A stretch of DNA of 64,000 nt from Sphaerimonospora cavernae (GCF_042435035.1 NZ_JBHMQT010000032.1:124001-188000), one strand, 5' to 3'. Positions 18,370 through 29,924 are shown, counted from the first letter of the stretch. Notes: generated by a model not told the origin, from the sequence alone. Numbers and translations are program-made.

Positions 18370-18378
18370 CGTAACCCC
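18347..18378 (-). other. Protospacer-like target of the adjacent mini-CRISPR spacer
   Basis: The coding strand reads GGGGTTACGGTGCCG and onward, and covers the 3' part of the ribosome-binding site, the GTG start and seven codons. It agrees with the spacer at 18573-18604 at 28 of 32 positions. Mismatches fall at crRNA positions 5, 7, 18 and 28 counted from the PAM side. The flanking trinucleotide on the PAM side is GAG (18381-18379), one of the PAMs accepted by E. coli type I-E. Confidence 0.75.
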
Positions 18379-18544
18379 CTCGCCTAGACCGTACGCCCAC
18401 GGGGCCGGTGCTCGTTTCGTGGTGACCAGCAGGTCATCTCCGCCCGCCAGGGTCGCAGCGCGTCGCAATAATACTGCTTTATCCCTCTTATCCCTCCGCC
18501 GTTTCTCACCCTCCGCGAAGACCGCGCCTCTCCAGTCGTAGCGC

Positions 18545-18632
18545 AGATCATCCCCGCAGGTGCGGGGCCGACTCCACCTCTCGGACACGCGGCACCGGAC
18601 CCCCGGATCATCCCCGCGGGCGCGGGGCCGAC
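18545..18632 (-). CRISPR. Two-repeat mini-CRISPR with one host-matching spacer
   Basis: In the crRNA sense (minus strand), the first repeat (18632-18605) is identical to the array 1 repeat, beginning GTCGGCCCCGCG and ending GGGGATGATCC. A 32-nt spacer (18604-18573) follows, then a second repeat (18572-18545) with three substitutions. It lies in the 488-base gap between the enolase-family gene and livK, over 6 kb from array 1 but in the same orientation. No clear leader is present; TTGACC on the minus strand near 18660-18655 is a possible -35. The spacer resembles the start of the neighbouring gene (see 18347-18378). Direct TTATCCCTC repeats at 18479-18497 lie between the mini-array and that gene. 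Confidence 0.88.
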
Positions 18633-18857
18633 GGCCCGATCAATCCGTTGGCACGGTCAATCCACGCGAACATCTTTGAAGAAACGTCGCCACTTCCGGA
18701 CATTCGGGGCAATAACGCGTGAGTAACAGTTCAAGACGACCTTAGCGAAGCCGGGACCGTCGCGAGTAGCGTCCTCGACATCGTCTCGGGTCCTTCCCCT
18801 TGGACTCCGGGAGGGGGCGGTCTCCGGTTGAACGGATCCTCGAGTCCTGTGGAGGAA

Positions 18858-20081
18858 ATGGTGCGTCGGCGCGCGGTTGTCAAGAGTGGTGCTCTGCTCG
18901 TTGTCGGTGCCTTGGCGCTGGCGGCCTGCGGGACTCGGGCCGACGAGACCGGGAGCGGGTCCGGCGGTGACCAGAAGGTCGTGAAGATCGGTGTGATCGC
19001 CCCGCTGACCGGCAACCTGTCGGCGATCGGGCTGGGCATCCGCAACTCGGTCGATCTGGCGATCCGCCAGGCGAACGAGCAGAACGCCATCCCCGGCTGG
19101 AAGATCGAACTGCGTGCGGAGGACGACCAGGCGACCCCGCAGGTGGGCCAGCAGGCGGCCAGCACGCTGGCGGACGACACGGCGGTCGCCGGAGTGGTCG
19201 GTACGTACAACTCGAGCGTGGCCCAGAACGTGATGCCGGTGCTCGACAAGGCGAGCATCGTCCAGGTGTCGCCCGGCAACACCGGCCCGGCGCTGACCAT
19301 GGGCGAGGACCTGGACAATCCGAAGCGGCCGTACCACAACTACTTCCGCACCTGCACCACCGACGCGATCCAGGGACCGTTCGGCGCGCGTTACGTCTAC
19401 AACACGCTGGGCATCAAGAAGATCGCGACAATCAACGACAAGAAGACGTACGGCGTCGGCCTGGTGGCGCAGTTCACCAAGGAGTTCAAGGCGCTCGGCG
19501 GCGAAGTCGTCTCTGAGCAGACGATCAACCCGGACGACACGGACTACTCCTCGGTGATCGCCAAGGTCGCCGCGGCCAAGCCGGACCTGCTCTACTACGG
19601 CGGGGAGTATCCCCAGGCCGGTCCGCTGAGCCGGCAGATGAAGGCACGCGGGCTGAACGTCGCCCTGATGGGCGGCGACGGCATCGTCGACCCCAAGTAC
19701 ATCGAGCTCGGCGGCGACACCTCCGTCGGCGACTTCGGCACGAGTGTTGGCGCGCCGGTGGAGTCGCTGGACTCGGCGAAGGCGTTCGTGGAGGCCTACG
19801 ACAAGGCCGGGTTCAGCGAGACGTACTCCGCGTACGGCGCCTACGCGTTCGACGCGGCGAACGCCATCATCAACGGGCTCAAGGTGTCGCTGAAGGACGC
19901 GACGGAGATCAACAAGGACGTGCGCGAGGCGACGATCCAGGCGGTGCAGAACATCTCGTTCGAGGGCACCTCCGGGCACGTGGCGTTCGACGAGTTCGGC
20001 GACAACACCACGAAGATCCTCACGGTCTACAAGGTCGACGGTGACAAGTGGGCGCCCGCCCACACCGACACCTTCAAGTAG
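18858..20081 (+). CDS. livK: Branched-chain amino acid ABC transporter, substrate-binding lipoprotein
   Basis: Extracytoplasmic solute-binding protein of the HAAT family, about 407 aa. The N-terminus is VRRRAVVKSG, a hydrophobic stretch and the lipobox LALAACG, so it should be a lipid-anchored lipoprotein. The mature part starts VKIGVIAPLTGNLSAIGLGI, the usual periplasmic-binding type 1 fold. ATG 18858 follows GGAGG closely; GTG 18861 has better spacing and may be the true start. It is first gene of the livKHMGF operon. Its long upstream region contains the mini-CRISPR. Confidence 0.93.
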   Translation: MVRRRAVVKSGALLVVGALALAACGTRADETGSGSGGDQKVVKIGVIAPLTGNLSAIGLGIRNSVDLAIRQANEQNAIPGWKIELRAEDDQATPQVGQQAASTLADDTAVAGVVGTYNSSVAQNVMPVLDKASIVQVSPGNTGPALTMGEDLDNPKRPYHNYFRTCTTDAIQGPFGARYVYNTLGIKKIATINDKKTYGVGLVAQFTKEFKALGGEVVSEQTINPDDTDYSSVIAKVAAAKPDLLYYGGEYPQAGPLSRQMKARGLNVALMGGDGIVDPKYIELGGDTSVGDFGTSVGAPVESLDSAKAFVEAYDKAGFSETYSAYGAYAFDAANAIINGLKVSLKDATEINKDVREATIQAVQNISFEGTSGHVAFDEFGDNTTKILTVYKVDGDKWAPAHTDTFK

Positions 20082-20117
20082 TCCGTCAGGTGTGGTGACG
20101 GGTCCTCGGAGGTTCGG

Positions 20118-21040
20118 GTGCTCACCCAGTTCGTGCAGCAGTTGGCCAACGGAGTGGTGCTCGGTGCCATGTACGCCCTCATCGCGTTGGGCTACACCAT
20201 GGTCTACGGCATCATCCAGTTGATCAACTTCGCACATGGCGAGATCTTCATGATCGGCGCATTCGGCGCGTTCACCGTGTACCGGTACATCCTGCCGGAC
20301 GGGACGAGCCTGTGGATCGCACTGCCGTTGATGCTGCTCGGCGGCATGATCGCCGCGGTGGCGGTGGCGGTGGCGATGGAGCGGTTCGCGTACCGGCCGC
20401 TGCGGAACGCGCCGCGGCTGGCCCCGCTGATCACGGCGATCGGGGTGTCGATCGCGCTGCAGGAGGCGGTGCGGCTCTACTACCCCGATGCCCGCTCGAA
20501 GCTGGCCTTTCCGCAGTTGATCACCGGGGCGCCGATCCCGATCGGGTTCGGCGCGAGCGTGGACCGCGCCTCGGTCGTGGTGGTGCTCGTTTCGGTGATC
20601 TGCATGGTGGCTTTGACCCTGTTCGTACGGCGGAGCCGCATGGGGCGGGCGATGCAGGCGACCGCGCAGGACCCGGACACCGCCCGACTGATGGGGATCA
20701 ACATCGACCGGGTGATCGTAATGTCGTTCCTGCTGGGGGCGGCGTTGGCGGCGGTGGCCGGGATGGCGCAGGGGCTGTACCTGGGACAGATCGACTTCCG
20801 GATGGGGTTCATCGCCGGGTTGAAGGCGTTCACCGCCGCGGTGCTCGGCGGCATCGGCAACATCCAGGGCGCCGTGGTGGGCGGATTCGCACTCGGCATC
20901 GTCGAGGTGATGGCGGTGCAGTACATCCCCGGCCAGTTCGGCGGCGGGGCATGGAAGGACGTGTGGGCCTTCGCGCTGCTGATCTTGGTGCTGGTGTTCC
21001 GGCCGCAGGGGCTGCTGGGTGAGCGAGTGGCGGACAGGGC

Positions 21041-21044
<4 letters not shown>
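20118..21044 (+). CDS. livH: Branched-chain amino acid ABC transporter permease LivH
   Basis: Inner-membrane permease of 308 aa with about eight hydrophobic helices. The family start VQQLANGVVLGAMYALIALGYTMVYGIIQLINFAHGE is present. The cytoplasmic loop TAQDPDTARLMGINIDRVI and ending FRPQGLLGE match LivH. The GTG start at 20118 has GGAGG five bases upstream. It overlaps livM by four bases. Confidence 0.94.
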
Positions 21045-22731
<1,687 letters not shown>

Positions 22732-22735
<4 letters not shown>

Positions 22736-23538
22736 CGGCGGACAGTGGGCTGGCGGCGCGTGAGCCGGTGCTGCGGGCGTCCGGGGTGACGATGCGCTTC
22801 GGCGGGCTGACCGCGGTCGACGGCGTCGACTTCACGGTCGGCGAGCGGGAGATCGTCGGGTTGATCGGCCCGAACGGCGCGGGTAAGACGACATTCTTCA
22901 ACTGCCTGACCGGCATGTACGTGCCCACGGCGGGCCAGGTGATCTACCGCGGGACGCCGCTGTCGGGCAAACCGCACCTGGTCACCAAGACCGGCGTCGC
23001 CCGCACCTTCCAGAACATCCGGTTGTTCCCCAACATGACCGCGTTGGAGAACGTGAAGGTCGGCCGGCACTGCCGTACCACCGTCGGGGCGCTCTCGGCG
23101 CTGGTGCGTGGCCCGAAGTATCGGCGGGAGGAGCGGGAGACCGAGGCCCAGGCCCGGGAGTTGCTCGACTTCGTCGGCCTGGCCGACGCGGCGGATGTCC
23201 TGGCCCGCAACCTGCCCTACGGCGACCAGCGGCGACTGGAGATCGCCCGGGCCCTGGCCAGCGACCCCGGCCTGCTGCTGCTGGACGAGCCGACCGCCGG
23301 AATGAACCCTCAGGAAACCCAACAGACCAAGGATCTGGTGTTCAAGATCCGGGACCGCGGCCTGGCCGTGGTGGTGATCGAGCACGACATGCGGTTCATC
23401 TTCACGCTGTGCGACCGGGTCGCCGTGCTCGTCCAGGGCCGCAAGCTGATTGAGGGAAGCCCGGGCGAGGTCCAGCACGACGAGCGAGTGATCGCCGCCT
23501 ACATCGGCACACCGGCTGGATCGGAGCAGCAGACATGA
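22732..23538 (+). CDS. livG: Branched-chain amino acid ABC transporter ATPase LivG
   Basis: Cytoplasmic ATPase, 268 aa. Walker A is GPNGAGKTTFFN. The signature is atypical but family-correct (LPYGDQRRLEIARAL), Walker B is LLLLDEPTAGMN, the H-loop is VIEHDM, and the end has the LivG marker VIAAYIG. It overlaps livM and livF by four bases. Confidence 0.95.
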
Positions 23539-24251
23539 CCGCGATGCTCGAGGTGGACGACCTGCGAGTCGCCTACGGCACCATCCTGGCGGTCAAGGGG
23601 ATCAGCTTCCGGGTCGAGCAGGGTCAGGTCGTCACGCTGATCGGCGGCAACGGCGCCGGCAAGACCACCACGCTGCGCACCCTGTCCGGACTGCTCAAGC
23701 CCGCCGGCGGGCAGATCAGGTTCAAGGGCCGGCGGATCGACGGCACCCCGGCGCACAAGATCGTCGAACTGGGGCTCGCGCACTCGCCGGAGGGCCGGCA
23801 CATCTTCCCCCGCATGACGATCGAGGAGAACCTGCTGCTCGGCGCCTACCTGCGCCGTGACGGCGCCGGGGTCAATCAGGACGTGCATCGGGCCTACGAC
23901 CTGTTCCCGGTGCTCGGCGAGCGCCGCAGGCAGGCCGCCGGGACGCTTTCTGGCGGCGAGCAGCAGATGCTGGCCATGGGCCGGGCGCTGATGAGCCGGC
24001 CCGAGCTGCTCATGCTCGACGAGCCCTCGATGGGCCTGTCCCCCATCATGATGCAGAAGATCATGGAGACCGTCGCCGAGCTCAGGGCGGCCGGCACCAC
24101 CATCCTGCTGGTCGAGCAGAACGCCCAGGCCGCGCTCACCCTCGCCGACCGCGGCTATGTGCTGGAGACCGGCCGCATCGTGCTCGAAGACCATGGGCAG
24201 GCCCTGCTCGGCAACGACCAAGTCCGCAAGGCCTACCTCGGCGAAGACTAG
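23535..24251 (+). CDS. livF: Branched-chain amino acid ABC transporter ATPase LivF
   Basis: Second ATPase, 238 aa. Walker A is GGNGAGKTTTLRTLSGL, the signature LSGGEQQMLAMGRAL, Walker B LLMLDEPSMGLSP, the switch LLVEQNAQAAL, and the C-terminus KAYLGED as in LivF. It is last gene of the operon. A weak hairpin region (24284-24312) follows. Confidence 0.95.
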   Translation: MTAMLEVDDLRVAYGTILAVKGISFRVEQGQVVTLIGGNGAGKTTTLRTLSGLLKPAGGQIRFKGRRIDGTPAHKIVELGLAHSPEGRHIFPRMTIEENLLLGAYLRRDGAGVNQDVHRAYDLFPVLGERRRQAAGTLSGGEQQMLAMGRALMSRPELLMLDEPSMGLSPIMMQKIMETVAELRAAGTTILLVEQNAQAALTLADRGYVLETGRIVLEDHGQALLGNDQVRKAYLGED

Positions 24252-24331
24252 AGTTCAGTCCGGGCCTGTCGGGCGACTCCGATAGACCTTCATCCCCGCA
24301 GGCGGCAGGGCCTACACGGGCGCCACGAATC

Positions 24332-24787
24332 CTAGACAACACAGAACTCGTTGCCCTCTGGGTCCTGCAGCACCACGGCGTAGTACTCCATGTCCGGCTC
24401 ATCCATGATCCGCAGCACGGCGGCACCAGCCGTGGTCAGCCGTTCCACCACAGTTGTGACCCGCTGCGTGCGAATCGCCAATGGGACGTCGCGCCCACCA
24501 CCTACTTTCAGATCGAGGTGCACCCGGTTCTTGGCGACCTTGGGTTCTGGAACCTGCTGGAACCACACCCGCGGCCCCTGCCCGGTGGGATCGACGATCG
24601 ACTCCGGGCTCTCGCCGGCACCGACGGGCAGCTCTTCTTCAGGCACCCCCATGTCCGCCCAATAATCCCGCCACGTGGCATGTCCCCCCGGCGGAGGTTC
24701 GGGCACGTATCCCAGAGCCTCGCTCCAGAACGCCACCAGTCTCCGCGGATCGGCGCAGTCGATCGTCAGCTGCAGTGTCATCTCCAT
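24332..24787 (-). CDS. VOC-family (glyoxalase/bleomycin-resistance-like) protein
   Basis: A 151-aa protein with one vicinal-oxygen-chelate module: TLQLTIDCADPRRLVAFWSEALGYV, then WFQQVPEPKVAKNRVHLDLKV, and the C-terminal VVLQDPEGNEFCVV. The putative metal positions His (NRVHLDL) and Glu (GNEFCVV) are present. Many actinobacterial members of this glyoxalase-like group have no known substrate. It is convergent with livF; the 81-base gap has no clear gene. Confidence 0.85.
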   Translation of the reverse strand: MEMTLQLTIDCADPRRLVAFWSEALGYVPEPPPGGHATWRDYWADMGVPEEELPVGAGESPESIVDPTGQGPRVWFQQVPEPKVAKNRVHLDLKVGGGRDVPLAIRTQRVTTVVERLTTAGAAVLRIMDEPDMEYYAVVLQDPEGNEFCVV

Positions 24788-24863
24788 GCCTGGAGCCTGC
24801 CAGACAGGTCTGACATATCTCGGTCACGACTGCTGCCCCAACCAACCCCTCCCCCTGCACGAT

Positions 24864-24893
24864 CTACTGCAAGATCATAAAAGTACAAGATCA
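24864..24893 (+). repeat. Two AAGATCA cores related to the 17.1-17.4 kb repeat cluster
   Basis: TGCAAGATCATAAAAGTAC followed by AAGATCAC, in the gap between the VOC gene and the decayed end of array 1. It shares the TGCAAGATCA core of the 53-bp units at 17114-17357. Confidence 0.55.
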
Positions 24894-24909
24894 CTAACTC
24901 AGACTGTCC

Positions 24910-26869
24910 ACGGTTTGAGGGGATTGCTTGGGCCGACCCGAAGAGTTCGGCCTAGAGCTTCGGGCCGTGCGAAACATCCCGCGGGCGCAGGGCCGACCGG
25001 GCAGCTCGGACGAGCGCCTCGACCCCGGGCGGATCACCCCCGCGGGCGCAGGGCCGACGACCGGTTCGGGCGGACCCCCGGCCGGGGGCGGGATCATCCC
25101 CGCGGGCGCGGGGCCGACCGGTGAATCGTGGCGTTCACCCTGAGAAACTCGGGATCATCCCCGCGGGCGCGGGGCCGACAGGCCCTGAGCGATCCGCAGC
25201 GCCGTCCACGTCGGATCATCCCCGCGGGCGCGGGGCCGACTTGTTGCCGCGGTACTCGCGCAGCGCGGCCCGCGGATCATCCCCGCGGGCGCGGGGCCGA
25301 CGAATGGCAGGCTCCGGGACAGGGACCGGGCCGCGGATCATCCCCGCGGGCGCGGGGCCGACATCTTATTCGGGTCGCACATCCTCGTGCACGTCGGATC
25401 ATCCCCGCGGGCGCGGGGCCGACAGGCCACAATTCTCGGCGTTCTGTGACCGTAACGGATCATCCCCGCGGGCGCGGGGCCGACGACCACGTCTACCCGC
25501 GGCTCGACGCCCGACTCGGATCATCCCCGCGGGCGCGGGGCCAACGATCGGGCCTCCGACAACGCCCTGCATGATGAGGGATCATCCCCGCGGGCGCGGG
25601 GCCGACGGGCGGGGCTTTTGTCGTCTATGCCGGGCACCGGGATCATCTCCGCGGGCGCGGGGCCGACCGGATCGCGTCGAACGTCGACGCGTCGGACCAG
25701 GGATCATCCCCGCGGGCGCGGGGCCGACTGCTTCAGTCGTCGGCGGACCCAGCCGACCGGGGGATCATCCCCGCGGGCGCGGGGCCGACACCTTCGACGG
25801 TGAGGCGATCCCGAGCATCTCCGGATCATCCCCGCGGGCGCGGGGCCGACGTGGTCGCCTTCGTGGCCGAGGTGGCGGACGCAGGATCATCCCCGCGGGC
25901 GCGGGGCCGACATGGCGAGCAACGCACCTCCGCACCGCAACATGGGATCATCCCCGCGGGCGCGGGGCCGACTCGGCACCTGGAGAACTGAGCGGGTCAG
26001 TCGTGGGATCATCCCCGCGGGCGCGGGGCCGACACGTTCGAGGCGCCGTAGTACTGCTGAGCCAGCGGATCATCCCCGCGGGCGCGGGGCCGACCCGGCA
26101 ACGACCAGCGCGCGAACGTCGTACAGAGGATCATCCCCGCGGGCGCGGGGCCGACCCACCGCACGAGCGATGGCCCGCGAGGGTGGGGGGCGGGCGCGGG
26201 GCCGACGTCGTGGTCGTCGTCGTGGTGGTACGGCTCGACGGATCATCCCCGCGGGCGCGGGGCCGACGTAGGGCGCTCCGTTGGCGCCCCACAGGACGTA
26301 GGATCATCCCCGCGGGCGCGGGGCCGACTCGTAGTTGTCGTGCAGCGCCTTCCGTGCCGCCGGATCATCCCCGCGGGCGCGGGGCCGACCGGAGGAAACA
26401 CTCCCGGGGGAAGGTCTTCGCGGGATCATCCCCGCGGGCGCGGGGCCGACCTGCCGCTCCAGCTCGGCATCCGCCGGATCATCCCCGCGGGCGCGGGGCC
26501 GACGATTTCCACGTCCCCCAGGCGCTGGGCTGTGTGGGATCATCCCCGCGGGCGCGGGGCCGACGGCGATCGGCGACGCGAAGACCGAGTTGGATGAGGA
26601 TCATCCCCGCGGGCGCGGGGCCGACCCAAGGCCGGGTCGTACGGCTACGCCGCGGCGGGGATCATCCCCGCGGGCGCGGGGCCGACACACCCTGCGGCGA
26701 ATACAGCGCGAACCACCAGGGATCATCCCCGCGGGCGCGGGGCCGACCAGGTCGAGCAGCCCTGCCAGGGCGGGCAGCGGGGATCATCCCCGCGGGCGCG
26801 GGGCCGACGTGCGGTGGCGGTGATCGAGGCCCGGCCCACGGGGATCATCCCCGCGGGCGCGGGGCCGAC
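24910..26869 (-). CRISPR. Type I-E CRISPR array 1, 30 repeats plus 3 decayed ones
   Basis: Thirty 28-bp repeats start at 25091 and end at 26869, mostly at a 61-base period with 33-base spacers (29 spacers). In the crRNA sense (minus strand) the repeat begins GTCGGCCCCGCGCCC and ends GGGGATGATCC, forming a short stem. Three decayed repeats continue the register leftwards, ending at 24937, 24997 and 25058, which marks the old, leader-distal end. Repeat 19 (to 26206) has a 10-base deletion, and the spacer at 26451-26475 is only 25 bases. Single-base variants occur in repeats 8 and 10. All open frames here are repeat translations, not genes. Confidence 0.98.
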
Positions 26870-27000
26870 ACTTGCTGACCTGGGTGTTTGCTGAGCTGGG
26901 TGCTGTTTTTCATTCACTTCGTTTTGGTCTTTTGGGTTCTCTCGCCGACCTTATATGACCGATCGCCGTCGTTTTGTCGGCGCTGGCTTCTATGGTGCTG
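26870..27000 (-). promoter_or_regulatory. Leader of CRISPR array 1
   Basis: AT-richer stretch between the newest repeat and cas3. On the minus strand it reads GAATGAAAAAC, then exactly 35 bases ending CAGGTCAGCAAGT before the first repeat, matching the leader of array 2 in sequence and spacing. A 15-bp tandem, TTGCTGACCTGGGTG and TTGCTGAGCTGGGTG (26872-26886 and 26888-26902), lies next to the repeat. The cas3 promoter must share this region. Confidence 0.8.
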
Positions 27001-27024
27001 GTCGTCGGTGTCGAGGAGGCGGTC

Positions 27025-29859
27025 ATGGACGAGCGTGAACTCGGATTCCTTCAGGATCCGGACGTGGCACGACAACTAGGCGTTTTGTGGGGGAAATCGG
27101 CTGCTAAGGCAGCAGGTCGTGTGAATCTGCTGATGTGTCATCTCCTCGACACCGCTGCGGTCGCTGAACAGATCTGGGACCGTTACCTCGCCCCGTCCAC
27201 CAGGACGTTGCTGGAGGAGGTGGCGGGAGGGCCTGGGCGTGGGCGGCGATTCTTCGCGTGGCTGTGTGGCATTCATGACTGCGGGAAGGCGACTCCGGCG
27301 TTTCAGCAGATGGACGAGGCCGGGGCGCAGGCCGTACGGCAGGCGGGGCTTACCTGGATGTCCACGGGGCAGCAGCGCTGGCGCCATGATCGGGCCGGCG
27401 GGAAGCTCATCCGGGATGTGCTGAGTGGGGCCGGGTGGCCTGAGGAGCAGATTTCGTGGATATGGCCATTAGTCGCCGGACACCACGGGAAGTTTCCTCC
27501 GGCGGGGCAATTGATCGAACCCGTCCGCGCACGGGGTCATCTGCATGGCAAGGGCCCCGCATGGCGGCGGGTGCAGTCGGCGGTTGTCGAGGTCTTCACT
27601 CGCGAGCTAGGGTTCGACGGCCTGAAGGAGGTCCAGCCGGTACAGGTGCCCAGCCGCGCCGATCAGCTGCACTTGAGCGGTCTGGTTGTGATGGCCGACT
27701 GGATCGCCAGCGATGAGCGACATTTCCCGGGAGTGGATGATCTACGGGACGTGAGCCTCACTGCCTCTCGCGAGCGTGCCGGCCTGGCGTGGGAAAAGCT
27801 GGGGTTACGGGGCGGCTGGGGCATGCTCGGCATCCCAGGAGATGAAGCTTTCGGCGACCGTTTCGGGCATGGGCCGCGCCGGTCGCAGGAGCTGGTGATG
27901 GACGCCGCCCGGCGTATGGCGGGCCCAGGCCTGGTGATCGTCGAGGCCCCGATGGGAGAGGGCAAGACCAAGACCGCATTGATGGTGGCGGAGATCCTGG
28001 CCGCGCGGTTCGGAGCCGATGGGGTGTTCGTCGGCATGCCGACCCAGGCGACCAGCGACCCAATGTTCTCCCAGGTACGCGCCTGGGCGGCACAGGTATC
28101 GCCGGGACTGGAGTCACAGGTGGCGCTGCTGCACGGCAAGCGCCGTTTCAACCCTGAATGGCAGGCGCTGCTGGAGGATGCCGGCGACTGTCCCGACGAT
28201 ATCTACGGGACGGTCGACGAGGACGCCCTGTATGGGATGTCACCGTCAGATGACGGGGAGGCCCCCGAGCGGCGGGCCCCTGCGGAGTGGTTCCTGGGCG
28301 GCAAGCGCGGCCTGCTGACCCCGCTGGTAGTGGGAACGATCGATCAACTGCTGTTCGCGGCGACCCGTACCAAGCATGTGATGCTGCGGATGGCCGGGCT
28401 CGCGGGCAAGGTCGTGATTTTGGATGAGGTGCACGCTGCCGACGTGTACATGTCGCGATTCCTTCTGGAAGGACTGCGCTGGCTGGGGCAGGCCCGTGTC
28501 CCGGTCGTGCTGCTGTCGGCGACGTTGCCGCCCGCCCAGCGGCGTGCTCTGGTCGATGCCTATCTCGCCGGCGCTGCCTCACGCGAGGAGCCACCGGCAC
28601 TCGACCTGCCCACCTCTGGGGGCTACCCGAACGTCACCGCCGTCTGGCTGCAGGAGGCGGAGCCGCACGCGATCCTCGATGATTGCGCGTCCTGGCGTCA
28701 GGATCTCCCGGTGCGGGTCGAGGTACGTGCCGAGCCCTCGCGCGCAGCATCGGAGCCCGAAGGCGGCGGCACGCATGCGGATGTCGCCGAACTCCTCGCC
28801 GACCGGTTAAGAGACGGCGGCTGCGCCTTGGTGATCCGCAACACCGTCGACCGCGCGCAGGACACCTACCGGGCGCTACGTGCCCGTTTCGGGCAAGCCG
28901 ACGTGTTCCTCCTGCACGGCCGACTGCATGCCGCGCACCGGGCGGACCGTACGGAGACGGTGTTGGCCCGGCTCGGCCCGTCGGGTAAGCCTCGCCCGCG
29001 CACCATCGTGGTGGCCACCCAGCTCGCCGAGCAGTCGTTCGATGTCGATGCCGACATCCTGATCACTGACCTGGCCCCGATCGACCTGCTCCTCCAGCGG
29101 ATCGGCCGGCTCCACCGCCATGACGGCGTCCCGCGCCCTGCCCCTGTCGGCGAACCGTGTGTCGTCATCACAGGATTCGACCCCTCAGGCACGCGGGCCC
29201 CGTGGATCCTGCCGGCCAGCGAAGCGATCTATGGCCGCTACCTGCTGCTGCGCACGGCCGCGCTGGTGTGCGCGGCCGACAACCGGGACTGGAAGATCCC
29301 CGGCCAGGTCCCCGAGCTGGTCGCCGCCGTCTACGGCGAGAAGCCGGTCGTGCCCGAAACGTGGGCACAGGAGGAACGAGCGGCGTTCGCCATCTGGGAG
29401 GAAGAGCAGTGGGCTCGCGCCAAGAGTGCCGAGAAGTTCCTGCTTACCCGGTTCAAAGAGCATGAGAATCCGACCCTGGAGGGCCTGCACTACGCGGAGA
29501 CCAGGGGCAGCGATGAGATCGTTCAAGCCATCGTCCGCGACGGGGAACCCAGCGTCGAGGTCGTCATCGTCCACCAGGACGAGCGCGGCTACACCTCCTG
29601 GACGGGGCGGCGTCTTGGAATCAACGGCGAGGCGCCGCCCCACCTGGTCGATGAGGTTCTCGGCGGCACGGTGCGCCTTCCGACCAAGCTCGCCGCAGCG
29701 GCCACCAGCGAACTCCAGCCGCTGGAGGGCTGGCGAGACCATCCGTGGCTTCGCTACAGCAGGACCCTGACGCTCGACACCCACGGCCGGGCGACCCTCG
29801 ACCGATTCATGATCCGCTACGACACGGATCTCGGACTGGTCGTCGACAATCCCCAGTAG
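27025..29859 (+). CDS. cas3: CRISPR-associated nuclease/helicase Cas3 (type I-E)
   Basis: Recruited by Cascade to nick and degrade target DNA. It has 944 aa from ATG 27025, preceded by GAGGAGG. The N-terminal HD nuclease has His39, GIHDCGK (His84-Asp85) and AGHHGKF (151-157). The SF2 helicase has Walker A APMGEGKT (308-315), motif II LDEVHAAD near 465, SATLPPAQR, and QRIGRLHRH near 690. A C-terminal accessory domain completes it. It is divergent from array 1 and separated from the Cascade genes by about 940 bases that hold a terminator-like hairpin, orphan repeats and an IS remnant, so it is probably transcribed separately. Confidence 0.97.
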   Translation: MDERELGFLQDPDVARQLGVLWGKSAAKAAGRVNLLMCHLLDTAAVAEQIWDRYLAPSTRTLLEEVAGGPGRGRRFFAWLCGIHDCGKATPAFQQMDEAGAQAVRQAGLTWMSTGQQRWRHDRAGGKLIRDVLSGAGWPEEQISWIWPLVAGHHGKFPPAGQLIEPVRARGHLHGKGPAWRRVQSAVVEVFTRELGFDGLKEVQPVQVPSRADQLHLSGLVVMADWIASDERHFPGVDDLRDVSLTASRERAGLAWEKLGLRGGWGMLGIPGDEAFGDRFGHGPRRSQELVMDAARRMAGPGLVIVEAPMGEGKTKTALMVAEILAARFGADGVFVGMPTQATSDPMFSQVRAWAAQVSPGLESQVALLHGKRRFNPEWQALLEDAGDCPDDIYGTVDEDALYGMSPSDDGEAPERRAPAEWFLGGKRGLLTPLVVGTIDQLLFAATRTKHVMLRMAGLAGKVVILDEVHAADVYMSRFLLEGLRWLGQARVPVVLLSATLPPAQRRALVDAYLAGAASREEPPALDLPTSGGYPNVTAVWLQEAEPHAILDDCASWRQDLPVRVEVRAEPSRAASEPEGGGTHADVAELLADRLRDGGCALVIRNTVDRAQDTYRALRARFGQADVFLLHGRLHAAHRADRTETVLARLGPSGKPRPRTIVVATQLAEQSFDVDADILITDLAPIDLLLQRIGRLHRHDGVPRPAPVGEPCVVITGFDPSGTRAPWILPASEAIYGRYLLLRTAALVCAADNRDWKIPGQVPELVAAVYGEKPVVPETWAQEERAAFAIWEEEQWARAKSAEKFLLTRFKEHENPTLEGLHYAETRGSDEIVQAIVRDGEPSVEVVIVHQDERGYTSWTGRRLGINGEAPPHLVDEVLGGTVRLPTKLAAAATSELQPLEGWRDHPWLRYSRTLTLDTHGRATLDRFMIRYDTDLGLVVDNPQ

Positions 29860-29878
29860 CGGCTCAGGCTCCATCAGG

Positions 29879-29924
29879 GTGCCCGGCCGGTCGCAACGCC
29901 AACAGGTAGCGACCGGCCGGGCAC
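29879..29924 (+). terminator. Terminator-like hairpin after cas3
   Basis: Perfect 16-bp stem GTGCCCGGCCGGTCGC with its complement, 14-base loop, 19 bases after the cas3 stop. There is no T-run. Confidence 0.7.

Noticed and set aside
24284..24312. TTCATCCCCGCAGGCGG resembling a CRISPR repeat after livF
   Set aside because: Out of register with array 1 and poorly matching at its 3' part; more likely a GC hairpin.
25121..26878. Long plus-strand open frame rich in repeated RARGR/IIPAGAGPT peptides
   Set aside because: Pure translation of CRISPR repeats and spacers of array 1; no start context or protein family.
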